Shown here piece after piece: positions 10,182-20,013 of a stretch of DNA of 60,925 nt (position 1 is its first letter; each line of letters begins with the position of its first letter). Under the pieces are notes generated by a model that was not told the DNA's origin, searched no databases, and saw only the letters and a list, made by a program, of their open reading frames with translations. The stretch covers positions 367,213-428,137 of the forward strand of contig NZ_JAGSPI010000003.1 of NCBI RefSeq assembly GCF_020381325.1, written 5' to 3'. The position numbers and the translations under genes were made by a program. Origin of the DNA: Providencia vermicola. GTDB lineage: Bacteria > Pseudomonadota > Gammaproteobacteria > Enterobacterales > Enterobacteriaceae.

Positions 10182-11102
10182 ATGAAGAATTTGCTTTTTC
10201 CGCTAATTGCGGTTTTATTGTGGTCAATCAATGCCATTGTGAACAAAGCAGCGTCCACTGCCATTGACCCCGCAGCGATTTCCTTTTACCGCTGGGCACT
10301 TGCGTTAGTCGTTATGACCCCCTTTGTTCTGCGCTCAGTACTACGCAACCACAAAGTAGTAATGAAACATTGGTGGCAATTGGCCATTTTAGGGGCGCTT
10401 GGGATGATGCTATACCAAAGCTTAGCCTATTATGCGGCCCACAGTGTCAGTGCAACATTTATGGGAATAATGAACTCATTAATTCCATTACTAACAGTAA
10501 TCATCAGTATTTTTGTACTGCGCGTAATCCCAACAGTCGGTATCGTTCTGGGTTCGGCTTTGTCGCTGTTTGGTTTATTGTGGCTAGTCAGTCAAGGCAA
10601 TCCAGGTACGTTGCTGTCCCACGGGTTAGGCCAAGGCGAGTTAATGATGATTGTTGCCTCTGCAGCTTATGCACTCTATGGTGTGCTGACAAAACGTTGG
10701 GCAATTCAGCTCTCTAGCTGGGACTCACTCTATGTGCAAATTTTCTTTGGGGTGATTTTACTGTTACCAAACTTCTTAATGGCCGATGATGTGGCACTGA
10801 ATAGTCACAATATTGGGTTAGTCATGTTTGCAGGGATTGCCGCCTCCATTATTGCTCCAGCTTTATGGATCCAAGGGGTGATGCGTTTAGGTGCAAACAC
10901 GACATCTATATTTATGAATCTCGCACCTGTATTCACTGCAATTATCGCTATTTTCGCCTTAGGTGAAGAGCTAAAAAGCTATCATTTAATCGGCGGAGGC
11001 GTGGTATTACTGGGTGTGATGCTAGCACAGCAGTTACGTACCCCGCTCACACAGATGTTCCGCCGTGAAAAAAAGGTGGTTCAAAAGGATAGTTGTCAGT
11101 AA
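10182..11102 (+). CDS. EamA/DMT family transporter
   Basis: A 306-residue inner-membrane protein with ten predicted hydrophobic segments forming two EamA repeats. The first includes LLWSINAIVNKAASTAIDPAAISFYRW and the second AYALYGVLTKRWAIQL. The drug/metabolite transporter family mostly exports small metabolites or amino acids. The start ATG has GGAG upstream; the reading frame is open further upstream, but that would cover the operator. It is divergent from the AraC-type regulator, a usual arrangement for ligand-induced export. The substrate cannot be read from the sequence. Confidence 0.85.
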   Translation: MKNLLFPLIAVLLWSINAIVNKAASTAIDPAAISFYRWALALVVMTPFVLRSVLRNHKVVMKHWWQLAILGALGMMLYQSLAYYAAHSVSATFMGIMNSLIPLLTVIISIFVLRVIPTVGIVLGSALSLFGLLWLVSQGNPGTLLSHGLGQGELMMIVASAAYALYGVLTKRWAIQLSSWDSLYVQIFFGVILLLPNFLMADDVALNSHNIGLVMFAGIAASIIAPALWIQGVMRLGANTTSIFMNLAPVFTAIIAIFALGEELKSYHLIGGGVVLLGVMLAQQLRTPLTQMFRREKKVVQKDSCQ

Positions 11103-11144
11103 AATAGAATTACAAAAGCAATAAAGCAATGTCGTCACTCATAT

Positions 11145-11161
11145 GCCCCACATTGTGGGGC
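11145..11161 (+). terminator. GC-rich hairpin after the DMT gene
   Basis: GCCCCAC and GTGGGGC pair over a three-base loop 43 bases past the stop codon. No clear U-run follows, so it may be a terminator of low efficiency or an mRNA-stabilising structure. Confidence 0.45.
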
Positions 11162-11466
11162 TATGTTTGAAAGTCCCTCACAAAAGAATCCTTATATTTC
11201 TCTCTCTTTTTTACTTTTTTCATCTCTTTTTTATCAACATTAATGCTTTGTGACATTTTAAAATCACTCAGTTATTCATTATTTTCCTGCCATTGGTAAT
11301 CTCAAAGCCATCTTATTGCCCATTGTAGACAAAATCCGATTGAATCTTCTCCATAAGCAATTAGACTTAAGCCAAACAAAATACCTCTTTAGTAGTATTA
11401 ACCGAGAATACACACTAAACACAGGAGCGTGGCAAATAATCTGATAAGCCATGACAAGGAAAAACC
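11162..11466 (+). other. Gene-free leader before the Sel1-repeat gene
   Basis: About 300 bases of AT-rich DNA with pyrimidine-rich stretches (CTTTCTCTCTCTTTTTTACT). It presumably carries the promoter of the long downstream gene; no reading frame, RNA or clear operator is seen. A weak ribosome site (CAAGGAAAAACC) precedes the ATG at 11467. Confidence 0.4.
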
Positions 11467-14400
11467 ATGACTAAACAGTTTAAGATGGGGTTGTTTGTAT
11501 TGATAATAATTGCTATCGCAGGTGGCATTTATTTTATCAATGCATCAAGCCAATCCAACTCAGCCCAAGCTGGGTATGACTTATATCAACAAGGTGATAC
11601 TAAAGCCGCTGTTGAGCAATTTCAAAAAAATGCCGATAAAGATCCTCAATCTGCCTATGCCTTAGCCATGATGTATAAAGATGGAATTGGTATTGAGCCT
11701 GATGATGAAGCGGCGCAGCGTTATTTGATCAAAGCCGCTGAAGCTAATAATAAGAATGCGCTCTATAACCTAGGTTATTACCGTTATAACCGCGAGATGG
11801 ATGATACCCCAAACGATAGAAGCGGCCTCGTTTCACTCACAAAAGCGGCTGATTTGGGTGTAATAGAAGCACAAGAGTTAGTGGGCAGTGTGTACATGGA
11901 GGATAGATACGACGAAATTCCCCAAGACATCAAGCTGGCGCGCCACTACTTTACATTAGCCGCTGAGCAAGACTCCAAAATATCAAAATTTGCACTGGGT
12001 TATATCGCCCATCAATTTGACAAGGACAATAAAAAGGCGGTTGAAATTTTAACGCCGCTGGCTAGCAAAGATTTTCCATTCCCTGCCATGTTACTGGCCA
12101 CTATTTATGAACAAGGTGGCGATGGCATCGCGCCAAACCCTGCGTTAGCCAAAAAATACGAACGCATGTCATATTCCTCTACGTTCGATTATCTTTCCCA
12201 AAGCAATGACAGAGAGCCAGCACCTTTATCATTGTATGGTTCGCAAACTGCTGAAGAAAAACAACAAATTATTGCTAACCTTGAAGAGCGGGCCAGTAAA
12301 GGCGAAGAATACGCTATTTACACCTTATATCACAAGTACAGTGTGGGAGAAGACGTCAAACGCAGTGAATTACGTGCTATGGCGTATTTACGCCCTCTAA
12401 TACAACAAAAGAAACCCAAAGCGCTGTACCTCAGTTACCTTGCTGATAATAAAAAAATTAAAGCGCTCACCGAGGCTGCTGACCAGCAATACCCAGACGC
12501 GATGTATGAAGCTTATCGCGCTTATTCAGGTACTACTTTCAATTCAGTTGAACGGAATGAAGCTTTAGCCAATAAATACTTAACCTCAGCGGCGGATTTG
12601 GGGCACCAAGAAGCGCTAATTACCATCACCCAACGCGCCATTTCTAACTATGATTTTCCCACTAAAAAACTCAATGAGACCGTGGCAAAGTATCTGCCAG
12701 AGTTAATGAAGAAGTACCCAAACTCAGCAAAGGCACAGATCCTTGCTAGCCAAGTGTATGGGACTAAAGGGAGTGTTTTGTATTCCCCAGAAAAGTCTTT
12801 TGAGGCGACAGAAAAAGCAAACCGCATTCAGCCGAGTTATGAAACACAAATGCAACTTGCTCGCGGCTATATTAATGGCTTTGGAACAGAAAAAAACCTC
12901 GAAAAAGCCACACAAATACTGAAAGATAACTTAGATTCACGGGGCTACCCATCCACCGCAGAACGCATGTTAGTTCATTTATACTATCGTTATGATATTA
13001 AAGCATTTGTAGATGAAAAAACGATTGTTGATATCTTAAAAAAAGACGTTATTGAACGCGATAATGACGCATTAGCCCATTATTATGCGGATTATTTACT
13101 AAGCCAAGATGCAGAAAACAATAAAAAATTAGCCTTTGAATTGTATGAGAAAGCAAGCAAATACGACTATAACGGTCGTGTCTATTACGCTGCTGCCTTG
13201 CTTAAATATCAACCCACTGAAACCAATACTATCGCCAATATACTTGTCGATTTATTAGACTCACCTCGAGCCAGATCCGAGTTAACCCCCGAGGAGCTCG
13301 CCATCGCCTATGATGTTTTATTTAAAACAGGCTTAAACCGCAGTGATACGAAGGCCTTACTGGTTAGCTTAGCGGTCAATGAGAAAAATACCGAAGCACA
13401 AAAATTAATTGAGCCACTGATTGGTACAGACGCAGATATCACTTATCAGTATGGTATTACACAACTTACAAACTTAAAAAATGTCAGTGTCCTAACGAAT
13501 GACGAGCTAAAGCCTTATTATGACACTATTTTAAAAGCCGCAGATTTAGGCAGTACATCCGCGATTTTATATATTGCACAAAACCTTGATGGCGTAAGTT
13601 ACATCAATGGTAAAGCCTATTATAAAGACCGCTTCCAAGCCATCTCTGGGTTAACGCCTAATGACCTCGTGCCGCAGTATAAGCGCTGTGCAGCATTAGG
13701 TAGCAACCGCTGTTTATATGAGTTGGGTGAAATTTACCAAAAAGGCAATTATGGGGAAGATGCTAACTATGATCTCGCTATGGAATATTACAACAAAATA
13801 TCCGACCCTGATTTCAGCTTTTTAAAATCACGCAAAAGAGAAATTGAAAAAGCGAGAGCCTCGTTTATTACCATTCAGGCGAATGCAAAAAACAATGACT
13901 CTGATGCTATTCGCACCCTCGCCAATGCCTATAAATTCGGTAACTATGGGCAAAAAGTCGACAAGCAAAAATGGCAAGAATACCTAGAGAAAAGCGCCAA
14001 GCTGAATAATGAAACAGCACTTGAAGAGTTAATTGATTATTATAATGAAAATGAAGAACTTCAACGTGCCAACAAAAGCAAAATTATTGGTTATTACGAC
14101 CAACTAGCTGCCCTTGGTAGCAAAAACTATACCCGTGAACTGGCACACCAATATTTAAATGGCAGCCAATTAGTTGATGTTGATCGTCAAAAAGCCCGAG
14201 AATACTACCTAAAAGCAGGGAGTTGGGGTAATCAATACATCAAGTATATGGATGACTTTGATATTGGCATGAAAACGCTAAATGAAAGTGCTGTTGCGAA
14301 ATACAACGTGGGCCGTGCCTATTTGTACGGTAATGGTGTGAAAGAAAACCGCCAGCAAGCCATGAAATACTTGAAAATGGCCAGTGACGACAATAACGAT

Positions 14401-16134
14401 AACGCAATAATCCTCTATAGTGAAATGCTGTATATGGGTGAACTCTCAGCAGATAAGAAAACGTTAGTTGTTGAACCTAATTGGGATGAAGCCATTGTTT
14501 ATCTGAGGAAACATTCCAACCCAAACCGTGTTGAAGAATACACAAAACTGTATGACACCACTGTGGTAGCTGCACAAAATGGGGATGCAGCAGCGGCTGA
14601 AAAATTAGGGGATTGGTATAAATCCCGCGGTCGCGCCTCTGCCGCACAGCTTTGGTACAAAAAGGCTATTGCTGGCGGTAACCTCGCCGTTTATCCATCA
14701 CTGGATAAAGTGACAGAAAATAGCCAAGCCAAACGCCAAAACTACCTTGATGGCACCGCGAAAGGCGATCTGTTCTCTAAGGTGCAACTTGCTGGCGATT
14801 ACTTGTACGATAGCAGCATCACCTTCGAGTCTGACGAATACAACGCTGCGATCCAATACTTGCAAGAAGGGATGAAATCGACTGATAACGAACTTTCAAA
14901 ACAAGCGTTTAATTCCTTAGCGAACCTATACCAAAACGGTATTCGCAGTGAAAAGAATGATCTAAACCGCAGTAAAGATGATAAAAAGTACTTTTCTTTA
15001 CTTGAAAGTGAAGCTCAAAACCGCCCTGATGCTCTCAAGCGTTTGTATTCCTACTACGCCAGTAGTGATCCACAAAAAGCCTTAGAATATCTGGAACAAG
15101 CCTATAAAAAAGGTGATATGGGCGCAATCAAAATGCTCTATGAAATTAACTCCCCTGGGCGCTACTGTTCCAATAGCCGTAATACGGACATGGATAAGGC
15201 AAGTGCCTACCTAAAAGAGTGGTTAGAAAAAGGCAAGTTCGACAAAAACACCGATAGAACCTTTATTCAAGAACCTGAAGATTTGTCTCACGCCATGGGT
15301 GACCTCTACCTTAAGGGGGAATGTGATGTTGAACAGGATCTTGATAAAGCCATTGAATGGTTTGAAATTTCTTTGAAATACCATGATAAATACGCACTTG
15401 GTAGCCTTTATGATGCCTATGTTCGTAAAAATGATGTAAAACACGCGTATTACATCGCTTTAAAATTGGAAAAAGACACTGACAATATTGAGTTGATGAA
15501 TAAACTGTCAGCGGAAGATAGGCAAGAAATAGATAAACGCTTTAAAGAAGAGCAAGACTTCCAAAAATATGGCCGTTTTACGAAGGAAATTGAAGCTAAG
15601 CGTGTTAAAGCAGAAGCAGGCGACAAAATGGCCGCGTTCTCCTTAGGGATCAACTATGCCCGAGGTGAAATGGTTCCTGAAGATACGCAAAAAATGATTT
15701 ACTATTATGAGCTTGCAGGGAAAAATGGTTACCCTAGAGCCTACAATATTCTTGGCAATCTCTATCGCAAAGACAATGAGCGCGGAATTGCAAAGGACTT
15801 TGCCAAAGCCCTGTATTACTTTGATTTAGGCGCCCAGCAAAATGACAGTAACACTGCGCACCTAGCGGGAGATATGCTGTATTTTGGGCAAGGTATGCCA
15901 AAAGATTACGACCGAGCAGCCAAATACTACGATATGACCAATTTAGAGCAAGGTGCCCACCATGCCATGGCAAAATACAAACTTGCCTATATGTACTATA
16001 ACGGCTGGGTTGGTAGCAAAAGTAAAGAAGATCTACAAAAAGCCCACGACTACCTTGAATTAGGGGCTAAATACCAAGACAAAGACTCCATTAATGCCTT
16101 AAAGAAATGGGATTTTAGTGCACTGAAAAAATAG
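11467..16134 (+). CDS. Giant Sel1-like repeat protein, membrane-anchored
   Basis: A 1555-residue protein with one N-terminal hydrophobic segment (about 7-25, GLFVLIIIAIAGGIYFI), probably an uncleaved anchor that places the rest in the periplasm. The remainder is an alpha-helical solenoid of degenerate Sel1/TPR-like units. Clear ones are near residues 62-95 (YALAMMYKDGIGI), 455-485 (LARGYINGFGTEKN), 944-975 (YNVGRAYLYGNGVKEN) and 1385-1545, where several consecutive repeats end the protein. Known Sel1 proteins are scaffolds or signalling adaptors. No enzymatic motif is seen. It is monocistronic with its own terminator, and no orthologue sits at this position in E. coli. Confidence 0.85.
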   Translation: MTKQFKMGLFVLIIIAIAGGIYFINASSQSNSAQAGYDLYQQGDTKAAVEQFQKNADKDPQSAYALAMMYKDGIGIEPDDEAAQRYLIKAAEANNKNALYNLGYYRYNREMDDTPNDRSGLVSLTKAADLGVIEAQELVGSVYMEDRYDEIPQDIKLARHYFTLAAEQDSKISKFALGYIAHQFDKDNKKAVEILTPLASKDFPFPAMLLATIYEQGGDGIAPNPALAKKYERMSYSSTFDYLSQSNDREPAPLSLYGSQTAEEKQQIIANLEERASKGEEYAIYTLYHKYSVGEDVKRSELRAMAYLRPLIQQKKPKALYLSYLADNKKIKALTEAADQQYPDAMYEAYRAYSGTTFNSVERNEALANKYLTSAADLGHQEALITITQRAISNYDFPTKKLNETVAKYLPELMKKYPNSAKAQILASQVYGTKGSVLYSPEKSFEATEKANRIQPSYETQMQLARGYINGFGTEKNLEKATQILKDNLDSRGYPSTAERMLVHLYYRYDIKAFVDEKTIVDILKKDVIERDNDALAHYYADYLLSQDAENNKKLAFELYEKASKYDYNGRVYYAAALLKYQPTETNTIANILVDLLDSPRARSELTPEELAIAYDVLFKTGLNRSDTKALLVSLAVNEKNTEAQKLIEPLIGTDADITYQYGITQLTNLKNVSVLTNDELKPYYDTILKAADLGSTSAILYIAQNLDGVSYINGKAYYKDRFQAISGLTPNDLVPQYKRCAALGSNRCLYELGEIYQKGNYGEDANYDLAMEYYNKISDPDFSFLKSRKREIEKARASFITIQANAKNNDSDAIRTLANAYKFGNYGQKVDKQKWQEYLEKSAKLNNETALEELIDYYNENEELQRANKSKIIGYYDQLAALGSKNYTRELAHQYLNGSQLVDVDRQKAREYYLKAGSWGNQYIKYMDDFDIGMKTLNESAVAKYNVGRAYLYGNGVKENRQQAMKYLKMASDDNNDNAIILYSEMLYMGELSADKKTLVVEPNWDEAIVYLRKHSNPNRVEEYTKLYDTTVVAAQNGDAAAAEKLGDWYKSRGRASAAQLWYKKAIAGGNLAVYPSLDKVTENSQAKRQNYLDGTAKGDLFSKVQLAGDYLYDSSITFESDEYNAAIQYLQEGMKSTDNELSKQAFNSLANLYQNGIRSEKNDLNRSKDDKKYFSLLESEAQNRPDALKRLYSYYASSDPQKALEYLEQAYKKGDMGAIKMLYEINSPGRYCSNSRNTDMDKASAYLKEWLEKGKFDKNTDRTFIQEPEDLSHAMGDLYLKGECDVEQDLDKAIEWFEISLKYHDKYALGSLYDAYVRKNDVKHAYYIALKLEKDTDNIELMNKLSAEDRQEIDKRFKEEQDFQKYGRFTKEIEAKRVKAEAGDKMAAFSLGINYARGEMVPEDTQKMIYYYELAGKNGYPRAYNILGNLYRKDNERGIAKDFAKALYYFDLGAQQNDSNTAHLAGDMLYFGQGMPKDYDRAAKYYDMTNLEQGAHHAMAKYKLAYMYYNGWVGSKSKEDLQKAHDYLELGAKYQDKDSINALKKWDFSALKK

Positions 16135-16145
16135 ATGATAAAAGC

Positions 16146-16178
16146 AAGGGCGCTCAATCAATAGCGCCCTTATTTTTT
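16146..16178 (+). terminator. Intrinsic terminator of the Sel1-repeat gene
   Basis: AAGGGCGCT (16146-16154) and AGCGCCCTT (16163-16171) are perfect 9-bp arms followed by ATTTTTTAA. It lies 11 bases after the stop and reaches the stop of the convergent tctE, so it may serve both strands. Confidence 0.9.
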
Positions 16179-17607
16179 AACGAGTTGGCGCATGACTCGC
16201 TGTAAAAGCAATACGTACAAGCAACCCACCCAATAATTCACTTTTAAGCAATTGCGGTTCAGAATCGTGGTAACTGGCGATATCCTTTACCAGTGCCAAG
16301 CCAAGCCCTGCTCCCTCTTTACCCAATGCATTATTTAACCGCGTAAACGCCTCCATAGAACGGCTAATTTTCGCATCAGGGATACCAGGGCCTGAATCCT
16401 CAACTTCTAAAACAAGCTTCTGAGTGCTTTCATCATTCACTACACGCACCGTCACCACACCGCCTTCAGGGGTATATTTAATCGCATTATCAATTAAATT
16501 GGCGCACATCTCGGCTAGCAAAATAGGTTCGCCTTTAATCCAAGCGGTATCAAGACCTTCATAGCCTAAGTCAATTCGCTGACTTTCTGCTTGGCCGAGT
16601 CGGGTAAAACATGCCTGATGAACAATCTCCACTAAGTTAATCGCCCTGTATTGGCTAACGGCCGATTTTTCATGCGCTTTTAAGCGGGACAGTTGCAAAA
16701 GCCTATCTGTCAGTACAATGGTGCTATCCAATGTTTGATTAATCGCTTGTAAACTTTGTTGCCGTTGACTTTCATCACCGCTATTAATGGCAACAGACAC
16801 CTGTGTTTTTAACACCGTCAGTGGGGTTTTTAACTGATGAGAAGCATCTGCACTAAAGCGTTCTTGCCGCCTAACCATGCGTTTTAACCGTGAAATATAG
16901 CGGTTGAGCGCCTCAATTAATGGTGATAAATCAGACCATGGCAATAAATCAGGTAATGGCGTCAAATCATTTGCTGAACGCCCTAACATCAAATTTGATA
17001 GTTTCTTTAAGGGTGTCAACAGCTTACTTAATAAGATATAGGCAAGTAACAGAGTTAAAAACACCACTGTTCCTTGGCTCATTAATGCCGATATTAATAA
17101 TTGATTAGCTAAGTCTTGCCGTGAATAGACCGTTTCTGCCACGCGAATTTCCACCATTCCCGTGATCCCACCTTCATTAATAGGCTGAAAAAATGTCGCA
17201 ATCCGAATAGGTAAACCTTTATATTCAGCATCATAGAAATAAACCAATGCAGTATAATGCTGAGAACGCATCCAATAAGGGGGAATGGGAGGTAGGTCAT
17301 CATAACCCGAAATAGTTTCACCATCGGGGGAAATCACTTGGTAAAAAATTCTGTCGTTATTGTTCAATTCAAAACTGTCGAGAACAACATAAGGTACACT
17401 CACCGATAGATGATTATCAATGACTTGTAATCTTTCCGCAACCGTTCTTGCTGAAGCCAAAAGCGTGCGATCGTAGGCCAAATTCGCGGCATATTTCGCA
17501 CTATAATAGTGGGTATAAACTGAAAAACTACCCAATAAAATGAGCGGGATACCGAAAAAGAGCAGCAACTGATGAAAGAGAGAGCGTGGATGAGAGACTA
17601 ATTTCAT
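16177..17607 (-). CDS. tctE: Tricarboxylate-transport sensor histidine kinase TctE
   Basis: Inner-membrane kinase of the TctDE pair that induces citrate/tricarboxylate uptake in Salmonella. It has 476 residues with membrane segments at about 11-33 and 170-195 enclosing a periplasmic sensor loop, then a HAMP-like linker. The phospho-acceptor helix FSADASHQLKTPL has His257. The ATPase domain has an N-box (ANLIDNAIKYTP) and G-boxes (DSGPGIPD, GAGLGLALV). Its ATG overlaps the tctD stop by four bases, so translation is coupled. The function rests on its place beside tctD and tctCBA. Confidence 0.9.
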   Translation of the reverse strand: MKLVSHPRSLFHQLLLFFGIPLILLGSFSVYTHYYSAKYAANLAYDRTLLASARTVAERLQVIDNHLSVSVPYVVLDSFELNNNDRIFYQVISPDGETISGYDDLPPIPPYWMRSQHYTALVYFYDAEYKGLPIRIATFFQPINEGGITGMVEIRVAETVYSRQDLANQLLISALMSQGTVVFLTLLLAYILLSKLLTPLKKLSNLMLGRSANDLTPLPDLLPWSDLSPLIEALNRYISRLKRMVRRQERFSADASHQLKTPLTVLKTQVSVAINSGDESQRQQSLQAINQTLDSTIVLTDRLLQLSRLKAHEKSAVSQYRAINLVEIVHQACFTRLGQAESQRIDLGYEGLDTAWIKGEPILLAEMCANLIDNAIKYTPEGGVVTVRVVNDESTQKLVLEVEDSGPGIPDAKISRSMEAFTRLNNALGKEGAGLGLALVKDIASYHDSEPQLLKSELLGGLLVRIAFTASHAPTR

Positions 17608-18272
17608 ACACTACACTGCTCTAGTCGGTATCCCAATCCGCGTAACGTATTGATATTAACATCTGAACCCGCTAATTTTTTTCTCACGCGGTGCACATAT
17701 AATTCAATACTTTGTAAATTGGCTTCATCTGACAACGAAAAAACCTGCTCAAATAGTTGTGTTTTTGAAACAGGACGCCCTCGTCGATGGAATAAAGTGT
17801 TTAACACCGCATATTCCCTTGGCGTAAGCCCTAATGGCTCTTGACGCAATAAAAAATAACCTTCCTCGTGGTAACACAACGAACCAAAACGCTGAGGTTC
17901 ATTAACCTGCCCTTGGCTGCGCCTTAAAAGTGCACGAATTCGCGCTTCTAGCTCAGCGATATCAAACGGTTTGGTGAGGTAATCATCCGCCCCTGCATTC
18001 AATCCCTGCACGCGATCTGCCACATCAGAGTTTGCCGTTAACAGTAAAACTGGCGTTTCTTGGTGACGTTTGCGCATTTGCGCCAAGACTTCAAGCCCAC
18101 TCATTCGTGGGAGTGATACATCCAGAACAACTAAAGTATAATTTTCTGTCTGTAACAGCTGATCCGCAATCGCACCATCAGGCGCAACATCCACAGCAAA
18201 ACCTGACGATGTTAAAGCCTTTTGTAACCACAACGACAATTCATCATGATCTTCAACCAATAAAATTCTCAT
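17604..18272 (-). CDS. tctD: Tricarboxylate-transport response regulator TctD
   Basis: OmpR/PhoB-type response regulator, cognate of TctE. Receiver domain: acidic pair ED at residues 8-9, phospho-acceptor Asp in LVVLDVSLPRMSG near residue 51, switch Thr in LLLTANSD and Lys in DDYLTKPF. The C-terminal winged helix (about 125-222) ends IELYVHRVRKKL...TLRGLGYRLE. The start at 18272 matches the MRLLL start of Salmonella TctD; an ATG four codons upstream (18284) is also possible, and neither has a strong ribosome site. The gene is divergent from tctC, its expected target. Confidence 0.9.
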   Translation of the reverse strand: MRILLVEDHDELSLWLQKALTSSGFAVDVAPDGAIADQLLQTENYTLVVLDVSLPRMSGLEVLAQMRKRHQETPVLLLTANSDVADRVQGLNAGADDYLTKPFDIAELEARIRALLRRSQGQVNEPQRFGSLCYHEEGYFLLRQEPLGLTPREYAVLNTLFHRRGRPVSKTQLFEQVFSLSDEANLQSIELYVHRVRKKLAGSDVNINTLRGLGYRLEQCSV

Positions 18273-18396
18273 ACGCACACTCATTATTATTACTTATCAG
18301 TATACGTTGGCATTCTCCACCATGAATGAAAAGCAGTTGTCATCATTTTTACTGTATTCATCACAACTATAACGTTGCAATTAAGTGAATAACGTC

Positions 18397-18417
18397 AAAT
18401 TAACATTAAATTAACAT
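18397..18417 (+). promoter_or_regulatory. Direct repeat, candidate TctD binding site
   Basis: AAATTAACAT occurs twice (18397-18406 and 18408-18417) with exactly 11-bp periodicity. That is the tandem half-site layout recognised by OmpR/PhoB-family dimers. It lies about 170 bases upstream of tctC in the tctD-tctC divergent region. Confidence 0.5.
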
Positions 18418-18443
18418 AACAAAGAAGCAAAAAGATAAAACAA

Positions 18444-18459
18444 TCTGATATATATCACA
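18444..18459 (+). promoter_or_regulatory. Candidate CRP site upstream of tctC
   Basis: TCTGA-TATATA-TCACA matches 8 of 10 conserved positions of the CRP consensus TGTGA-N6-TCACA. Catabolite control of tctCBA would fit its role in using an alternative carbon source. Confidence 0.5.
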
Positions 18460-18584
18460 TAAAAATAATATTATTTGTTAATGAAAGGTAAATGAAAGCT
18501 TCCTCGGCCAATCATGAGCTCGCAAACACAATAAGAAATCTACAAGTTGTTCCTCTAATTATTGGCTTAGTAAGGAAATAAAGA

Positions 18585-19559
18585 ATGAAAAAGTTCACAT
18601 TAAACACCTTAGCAACAGCAATATTTTTAGTTGGTATGAACTCAGCAGCCGCACTCCCAGAACGGACTGAATGTATCGCCCCTGCTAAACCAGGGGGTGG
18701 GTTTGATTTAACTTGTAAGCTCGTCCAAGTTTCCATGTTGGAAACCAAAGAAATTGAAAAACCGATGCGAGTGACCTACATGCCTGGCGGAATTGGTGCG
18801 GTTGCCTACAATGCCATCGTGGCACAGCGCCCTGCTGAACCAGGTACGATTGTCGCTTTTTCTGGCGGTTCGTTACTCAATCTCGCTCAAGGTAAATTTG
18901 GTCGCTATAACGAAAATGATGTTCGTTGGCTTGCCAGTGTGGGCAGCGATTACGGCATGATAGCCGTTCGTGCTGACTCCCCGTATAAATCCCTAAAGGA
19001 TTTAATGGATACCTTTAAAAAAGACCCCAATAGCATTGTCTTTGGTGCAGGCGGCTCTATTGGAAGCCAAGACTGGATGAAAACTGCGTTACTCGCTAAA
19101 GCCATTGATATTGACCCGCGAAAAATGCGCTATGTCGCCTTTGAAGGCGGTGGGGAAACCTTAACCGCATTATTAGGTAACCATATTCAAGTGTTATCGG
19201 GGGATATCAGCGAAATGACCCCGTATATCAATGAAGGAAAAATTCGCATTCTTGCCGTGTATGCAGACAAACGTCTTGGTGACGGTTTAGCGGATATTCC
19301 AACCGCAAAAGAACAAGGCTATGACATTGTTTGGCCGATTATTCGCGGGTTCTATATGGGGCCAAAAGTTTCCGATGCAGATTACAACCAATGGGTTGAA
19401 GCATTCCAAAAACTGCAACAAACCGACGAATTCAAAAAGCAACGCGAACTGCGCGGGTTATTTGAATACAACTTAACGGGGCAAGAACTCGATAGCTATG
19501 TGAAAAAAGAAATCGAGCAATATCGTGAGCAAGCCCGTGCATTTGGTTTAGCCAAATAA
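18585..19559 (+). CDS. tctC: Tripartite tricarboxylate transporter substrate-binding protein TctC
   Basis: Periplasmic binding protein of the TTT (Tct) system that delivers citrate-like acids to TctAB. It has 324 residues with a typical signal peptide (KK at the N-terminus, hydrophobic core about 8-20, cleavage near the Ala-Ala-Ala at 23). Mature-protein motifs (TECIAPAKPGGGFDLTCK, YMPGGIGAVAYN, GGSLLNLAQGKFGRY, FEGGGETLTALLGNH) are nearly identical to Salmonella TctC. It is the first gene of tctCBA, divergent from tctDE and 11 bases before tctB. Confidence 0.95.
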   Translation: MKKFTLNTLATAIFLVGMNSAAALPERTECIAPAKPGGGFDLTCKLVQVSMLETKEIEKPMRVTYMPGGIGAVAYNAIVAQRPAEPGTIVAFSGGSLLNLAQGKFGRYNENDVRWLASVGSDYGMIAVRADSPYKSLKDLMDTFKKDPNSIVFGAGGSIGSQDWMKTALLAKAIDIDPRKMRYVAFEGGGETLTALLGNHIQVLSGDISEMTPYINEGKIRILAVYADKRLGDGLADIPTAKEQGYDIVWPIIRGFYMGPKVSDADYNQWVEAFQKLQQTDEFKKQRELRGLFEYNLTGQELDSYVKKEIEQYREQARAFGLAK

Positions 19560-19570
19560 CGGAGCCGACG

Positions 19571-20002
19571 ATGAGCCAACGCATATTTGCCCTAGTTTGG
19601 CTGATATTGTGTGTCATCGGAATTTATATTGGCTGGGGGATCCAAAGTGAGTTTTCTTATGAACCATTGGGCCCCCGCCCATTTCCGGTTGCCATACTCT
19701 CCTTAATGGCGATTTGTGCGCTTGCCTTGCTGTTTGGTAAGCAAGAAGCCGTTGAGTGGCCGAAACCTTATGTACTGCGCCGCCTTGCTCTATTAATTTT
19801 ATCCTTAGTGATTTATGCATGGGCGTTTGAGTGGCTTGGTTTTCCAATCGCCACCAGTTTATTGACCATCAGTGTCGCGCTGTTATTTGGCGCAACCCCC
19901 ATCGCTGCCGTGATTTCGGGGCCTATTCTTGGCATTTTTCTCTTCTATGCCTTTGATAAGCTGTTGGATGTGACTCTGCCCATTGGCAGCCTACTGAGTT
20001 AA
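19571..20002 (+). CDS. tctB: Tripartite tricarboxylate transporter small membrane subunit TctB
   Basis: The 143-residue small integral subunit of the Tct importer, with four hydrophobic segments (for example RIFALVWLILCVIGIYIGW at the start and AVISGPILGIFLFYAF near the end). The motif PLGPRPFPVAI near residue 33 is typical of TctB. A GGAG ribosome site overlaps the end of tctC, and it is followed by tctA after 11 bases, so the three form one transcript. Confidence 0.93.
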   Translation: MSQRIFALVWLILCVIGIYIGWGIQSEFSYEPLGPRPFPVAILSLMAICALALLFGKQEAVEWPKPYVLRRLALLILSLVIYAWAFEWLGFPIATSLLTISVALLFGATPIAAVISGPILGIFLFYAFDKLLDVTLPIGSLLS

Positions 20003-20013
20003 GGAGCGACAAC

